64,000 bases of DNA from Acidobacteriota bacterium (GTDB taxonomy: Bacteria; Acidobacteriota; Blastocatellia; Pyrinomonadales; Pyrinomonadaceae). The position numbers and the translations under genes are program-made. Each line of letters begins with the position of its first letter. The stretch's first letter is position 1. The stretch lies in the NCBI GenBank assembly GCA_019639195.1, contig JAHBSI010000003.1:248001-312000 (forward strand), in the 5' to 3' direction. Below are positions 63,161-64,000 of the stretch, one piece after another. The notes under the pieces were generated by a model, which made no database searches, was not told the DNA's origin, and worked only from the letters and a program-made list of their open reading frames with translations.

Positions 63161-63789
63161 TATTTCTTTGACCTCAAGTCCGATTGTAGGACAATTTCTC
63201 CATCCTTGATGTAGATCCGCAATATTACAAGTCTTGACTTATTGGGGTTAGGGACGATCTTATCCACAGTGCCGATCACTGAGGCCATCTCCTCCTTATG
63301 CGTTGCAATATCAAATTTCTTAGAAAGCTTTGTATATTCAAACGCTAGGATTGAGGTTGCTGCCTGGTTGGCTGCGGTGGTGAATACGTCGTATTCAGAG
63401 TTGGCATCTGACTTGCAGATGTAGTTGAACATCGGCGGGCGACATTCAACCCCGAGCGGATGGAAAGGAGTCGCTAACTTCTTTCCTACGACTTTCGGCA
63501 GTATTTTTTCGATGTCGTCATAGCCCAGTTTCCCATCTGAGACCGCCCCAGCGGCTGAATAGAGCAACATGTAGCGCAGATTCGCCGCAGAGCCAATATT
63601 GTCATCGTTCTTTATCTGCTCAAGGTACGTGGAAGACAGCTCAAACGCCTTCGGCCAGTTCTCGTGTGCGAGTTCTGTAAACAACGAATCCCATTGGGTG
63701 TCGGTGATTTTCCCTGTGTTCTCCGTCGTCTGTGCGAAAGTAGAGGCGGTTACAACAACCAGAAAAAGCGTTATTAATATCCCTTTCAT
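63160..63789 (-). CDS. Exported protein of unknown function
   Basis: A 209-residue protein with a signal peptide (GILITLFLVVVTASTFAQ). The mature part is helical with LFTELAHENWPKAFELSSTYLEQI and ILAFEYTKLSKKFDIATHK, then VDKIVPNPNKSRLVILRIYI. Two cysteines lie in ECRPPMFNYICKSD. No domain is recognised. The stop overlaps the ArsC-like start by one base (TAATG), so the two are translated together. Confidence 0.6.
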   Translation of the reverse strand: MKGILITLFLVVVTASTFAQTTENTGKITDTQWDSLFTELAHENWPKAFELSSTYLEQIKNDDNIGSAANLRYMLLYSAAGAVSDGKLGYDDIEKILPKVVGKKLATPFHPLGVECRPPMFNYICKSDANSEYDVFTTAANQAATSILAFEYTKLSKKFDIATHKEEMASVIGTVDKIVPNPNKSRLVILRIYIKDGEIVLQSDLRSKK

Positions 63790-63818
63790 TTCGGCCCTCC
63801 GTTAGAGTGAACAAGGCA

Positions 63819-64000
63819 TCATCTTCCGATTCCCATTTTTGCATAAACGTCAACGAGTGTCGTCTGTGCGATCGAACGAGCGCGTTCGGCGCCCTTCTTG
63901 AGGATGGTGGTCAGAGTTTCGTCGTCAAACTGCTTCACACGCTCCTGAAAAGGCCGCAGAAACTCGACGACAGCATCGGCGAGTTCGCCCTTGAACTGTC
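63819..64000 (-). CDS. trpS: Tryptophanyl-tRNA synthetase, 3' end (cut by window)
   Basis: Only the last ~60 codons are present: QFKGELADAVVEFLRPFQER, then FDDETLTTILKKGAERARSI and TTLVDVYAKMGIGR before the stop at 63819. The pattern ELADAVVEFLRPFQER with GAERAR is typical of TrpS C-termini. The body, including HIGH and KMSKS motifs, lies outside the window. It precedes the small exported gene, with a ~30-base gap. Confidence 0.8.
   Translation of the reverse strand, partial: QFKGELADAVVEFLRPFQERVKQFDDETLTTILKKGAERARSIAQTTLVDVYAKMGIGR

Overview
The window is a 64-kb piece of a bacterial chromosome with dense coding, moderately high GC and mostly house-keeping genes. The mix suggests a Gram-negative member of the Acidobacteriota, perhaps Blastocatellia/Pyrinomonadales. 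Supporting signs are a winged-helix/TolB-propeller membrane regulator beside secreted HAF-repeat and peptidase genes, an aroD-aroE fusion, several zinc-ribbon membrane proteins and many small lipoproteins. This taxonomic call is inference, because no rRNA or other marker gene is in the window.

Layout. 0-6.9 kb: the end of an aroD-aroE fusion, a MoeB/ThiF-type adenylyltransferase, NDH-2, a secreted propeller protein, a zinc-ribbon protein and rlmB. 6.8-16.9 kb: an accessory block bounded by an exact 55-bp direct repeat that lies in the 5' part of rlmB. It holds a secreted metzincin-like protease, a DsbA-like oxidoreductase, a frameshifted secreted protein, an HAF-repeat protein, gene relics and a divergent TolB-type regulator. 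16.9-21.8 kb: zinc-ribbon, NYN, DUF2203, RDD and NFACT-R genes. 21.8-23.0 kb: a mosaic of palindromic repeats around a single-domain Y1 (RAYT/IS200-like) transposase. 23.1-29.3 kb: a minus-strand run of dciA-like, gatC, lipoprotein, gatA, a triple-FHA ABC transporter and a TlpA lipoprotein. 29.4-33.6 kb: maf, then panC, panB, folK and an HxlR regulator divergent from a small CPVC thioredoxin-like gene. 33.9-38.1 kb: a Schlafen/AlbA-type ATP-binding protein, membrane proteins, an MFS exporter and DUF2695. 38.1-45.6 kb: uvrA, a PRMT-like methyltransferase, an M50-type peptidase and a moeA-methyltransferase-moaC cluster. 45.7-52.6 kb: acyl-CoA dehydrogenase, cutA, a LOG-family protein, fabI, a PfkB kinase and mtnP. 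52.7-55.5 kb: a PpiC chaperone followed by a metallo-beta-lactamase-fold/HicA fusion and hicB. 55.5-64 kb: methylmalonyl-CoA epimerase and meaB, two DinB paralogues, a second acyl-CoA dehydrogenase, rluB-scpB-scpA, an ArsC-like protein and the 3' end of trpS.

Functional links. Many genes overlap by ATGA or similar, which suggests tight operons: moeA/methyltransferase/moaC, gatA/FHA-ABC, NYN/DUF2203, M50/DUF/PRMT-like and HicA/HicB. Two acyl-CoA dehydrogenases, the epimerase and MeaB point to branched-chain or odd-chain acyl-CoA breakdown through methylmalonyl-CoA.

The strongest leads are (1) the 55-bp repeat and the displaced rlmB start, which together look like a 10-kb insertion or rearrangement inside an old operon; (2) the RAYT with its own array of composite hairpin units in both orientations; and (3) the in-frame fusion of an MBL-fold hydrolase to a HicA toxin next to hicB.
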